DNA of 63,077 bases, taken from NCBI RefSeq assembly GCF_000522505.1, contig NZ_AZMV01000005.1:1-63077 (forward strand), written 5' to 3'. The translations under genes and the position numbers were made by a program. The DNA comes from Bifidobacterium moukalabense DSM 27321. GTDB lineage: Bacteria; Actinomycetota; Actinomycetes; Actinomycetales; Bifidobacteriaceae. Each line of letters begins with the position of its first letter. Positions within the stretch are counted from its first letter, which is position 1. Of the stretch, positions 62,746 to 63,077 are shown piece after piece. Below the pieces are notes generated by a model. It did no database searches, had not been told where the DNA came from, and saw only the letters and a list, made by a program, of their open reading frames with translations.

Positions 62746-63077
62746 TCACTCGAGTCTCGCATCACCATCGGCAGGACACGTGGCGACTTCCTCGCCATCG
62801 ACGTTCAAGGCGACATTCCATTCCAGCGCATCCTTGCCCTGCCGGATCATCGTATCTGGAATGCTGGTCTCGAATCTCGATGAATCCGTTGAATCATTCC
62901 AGCCGGGATACGTGTTCTCGACGTTGGTGCTTAGATTCGTGACACTGCGCTTCGTCTCGCCAGAGGCAACATAGTCGGCCAGATTGACCTGATACCACGT
63001 CTCGGCGGCATGATTCTTGACAGTCACCGTATAGACATAGGATTGATCCGCATGCACCTTGTCGAAGCCGTCGATGC
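62746..63077 (-). CDS. partial hypothetical protein at the right edge
   Basis: The C-terminal ~110 residues of a leftward gene that continues past the window (the frame stays open to 63077). The visible part is polar, with YVYTVTVKNHAAETWYQVN and VENTYPGWNDST, probably an extracellular beta-strand-rich domain. I do not recognise the family. It ends in the UUCG-loop terminator and is probably part of the same mobile module as the 165-residue gene. Confidence 0.6.
   Translation of the reverse strand, partial: IDGFDKVHADQSYVYTVTVKNHAAETWYQVNLADYVASGETKRSVTNLSTNVENTYPGWNDSTDSSRFETSIPDTMIRQGKDALEWNVALNVDGEEVATCPADGDARLE

Noticed and set aside
62599..62883. 94-residue rightward frame in the right-edge control region
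   Set aside because: Tyr- and Asn-rich low-quality sequence crossing the palindromes, then antisense to the edge gene; no ribosome site.

Overview
The window looks like chromosome of a Bifidobacterium. Coding sequence is dense and GC-rich. The block mfd, eno, septum-initiator gene, DUF501, ppx, tRNA-Leu is typical of that genus, as is the pgl-opcA-zwf cluster facing gnd. Species cannot be fixed from the sequence alone. Both edges are different in character: small, unrecognised, phage- or plasmid-like genes with AT-rich, palindrome-rich control regions, the right one lying directly beyond a tRNA-Leu(UAA) gene.

Layout. 1-720: edge of a mobile-looking gene and two strong hairpins. 725-3740: a class II Fic protein divergent from a YtrA-type GntR repressor and its DUF1648 membrane partner. 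3945-12593: mainly transport (EamA, YeiH-type, NhaC-type, ECF S component, TSUP) with a LysR regulator, a DUF362 protein and a P-loop kinase. 12839-18971: AraC regulator, histidine phosphatase, uracil/xanthine permease, SDR, and a DEAD-box RNA helicase with a long basic tail. 19090-20627: FetAB-type ABC pair. 21043-25024: a membrane-anchored alpha/beta hydrolase followed at once by an MprF-like aminoacyl-phospholipid synthase, a probable make-and-remove pair for lipid aminoacylation. 25141-30719: peptidase S51 and the oxidative pentose phosphate genes. 30836-40759: reductases, a MarR-controlled drug-type ABC exporter, MGMT, and several flavin or NAD(P)H enzymes with LysR control. 40952-48584: AzlCD amino-acid exporter, an asymmetric heterodimeric ABC exporter, CstA with its YbdD partner. 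48661-53252: GH3 lipoprotein and UPF0182 membrane protein. 53343-61809: GNAT, pth-mfd, eno, septum initiator, DUF501, ppx, tRNA-Leu. 61810-63077: putative attachment region and mobile module.

Most notable: two genes, zwf and the drug-ABC ATPase, are each broken by exactly one extra A in a homopolymer, 3.9 kb apart. Removing one A restores a full-length family member in both cases. This is either slippage-prone phase variation, real decay, or a sequencing artefact, and needs checking on reads. Other leads are the lipid aminoacylation synthase/hydrolase pair, three MarR operator copies between mar and its ABC operon, a related sequence element in front of both the ECF and TSUP transporter genes, a perfect 14-bp LacI-type palindrome upstream of eno, and the palindrome and hairpin array controlling the gene beside the tRNA.
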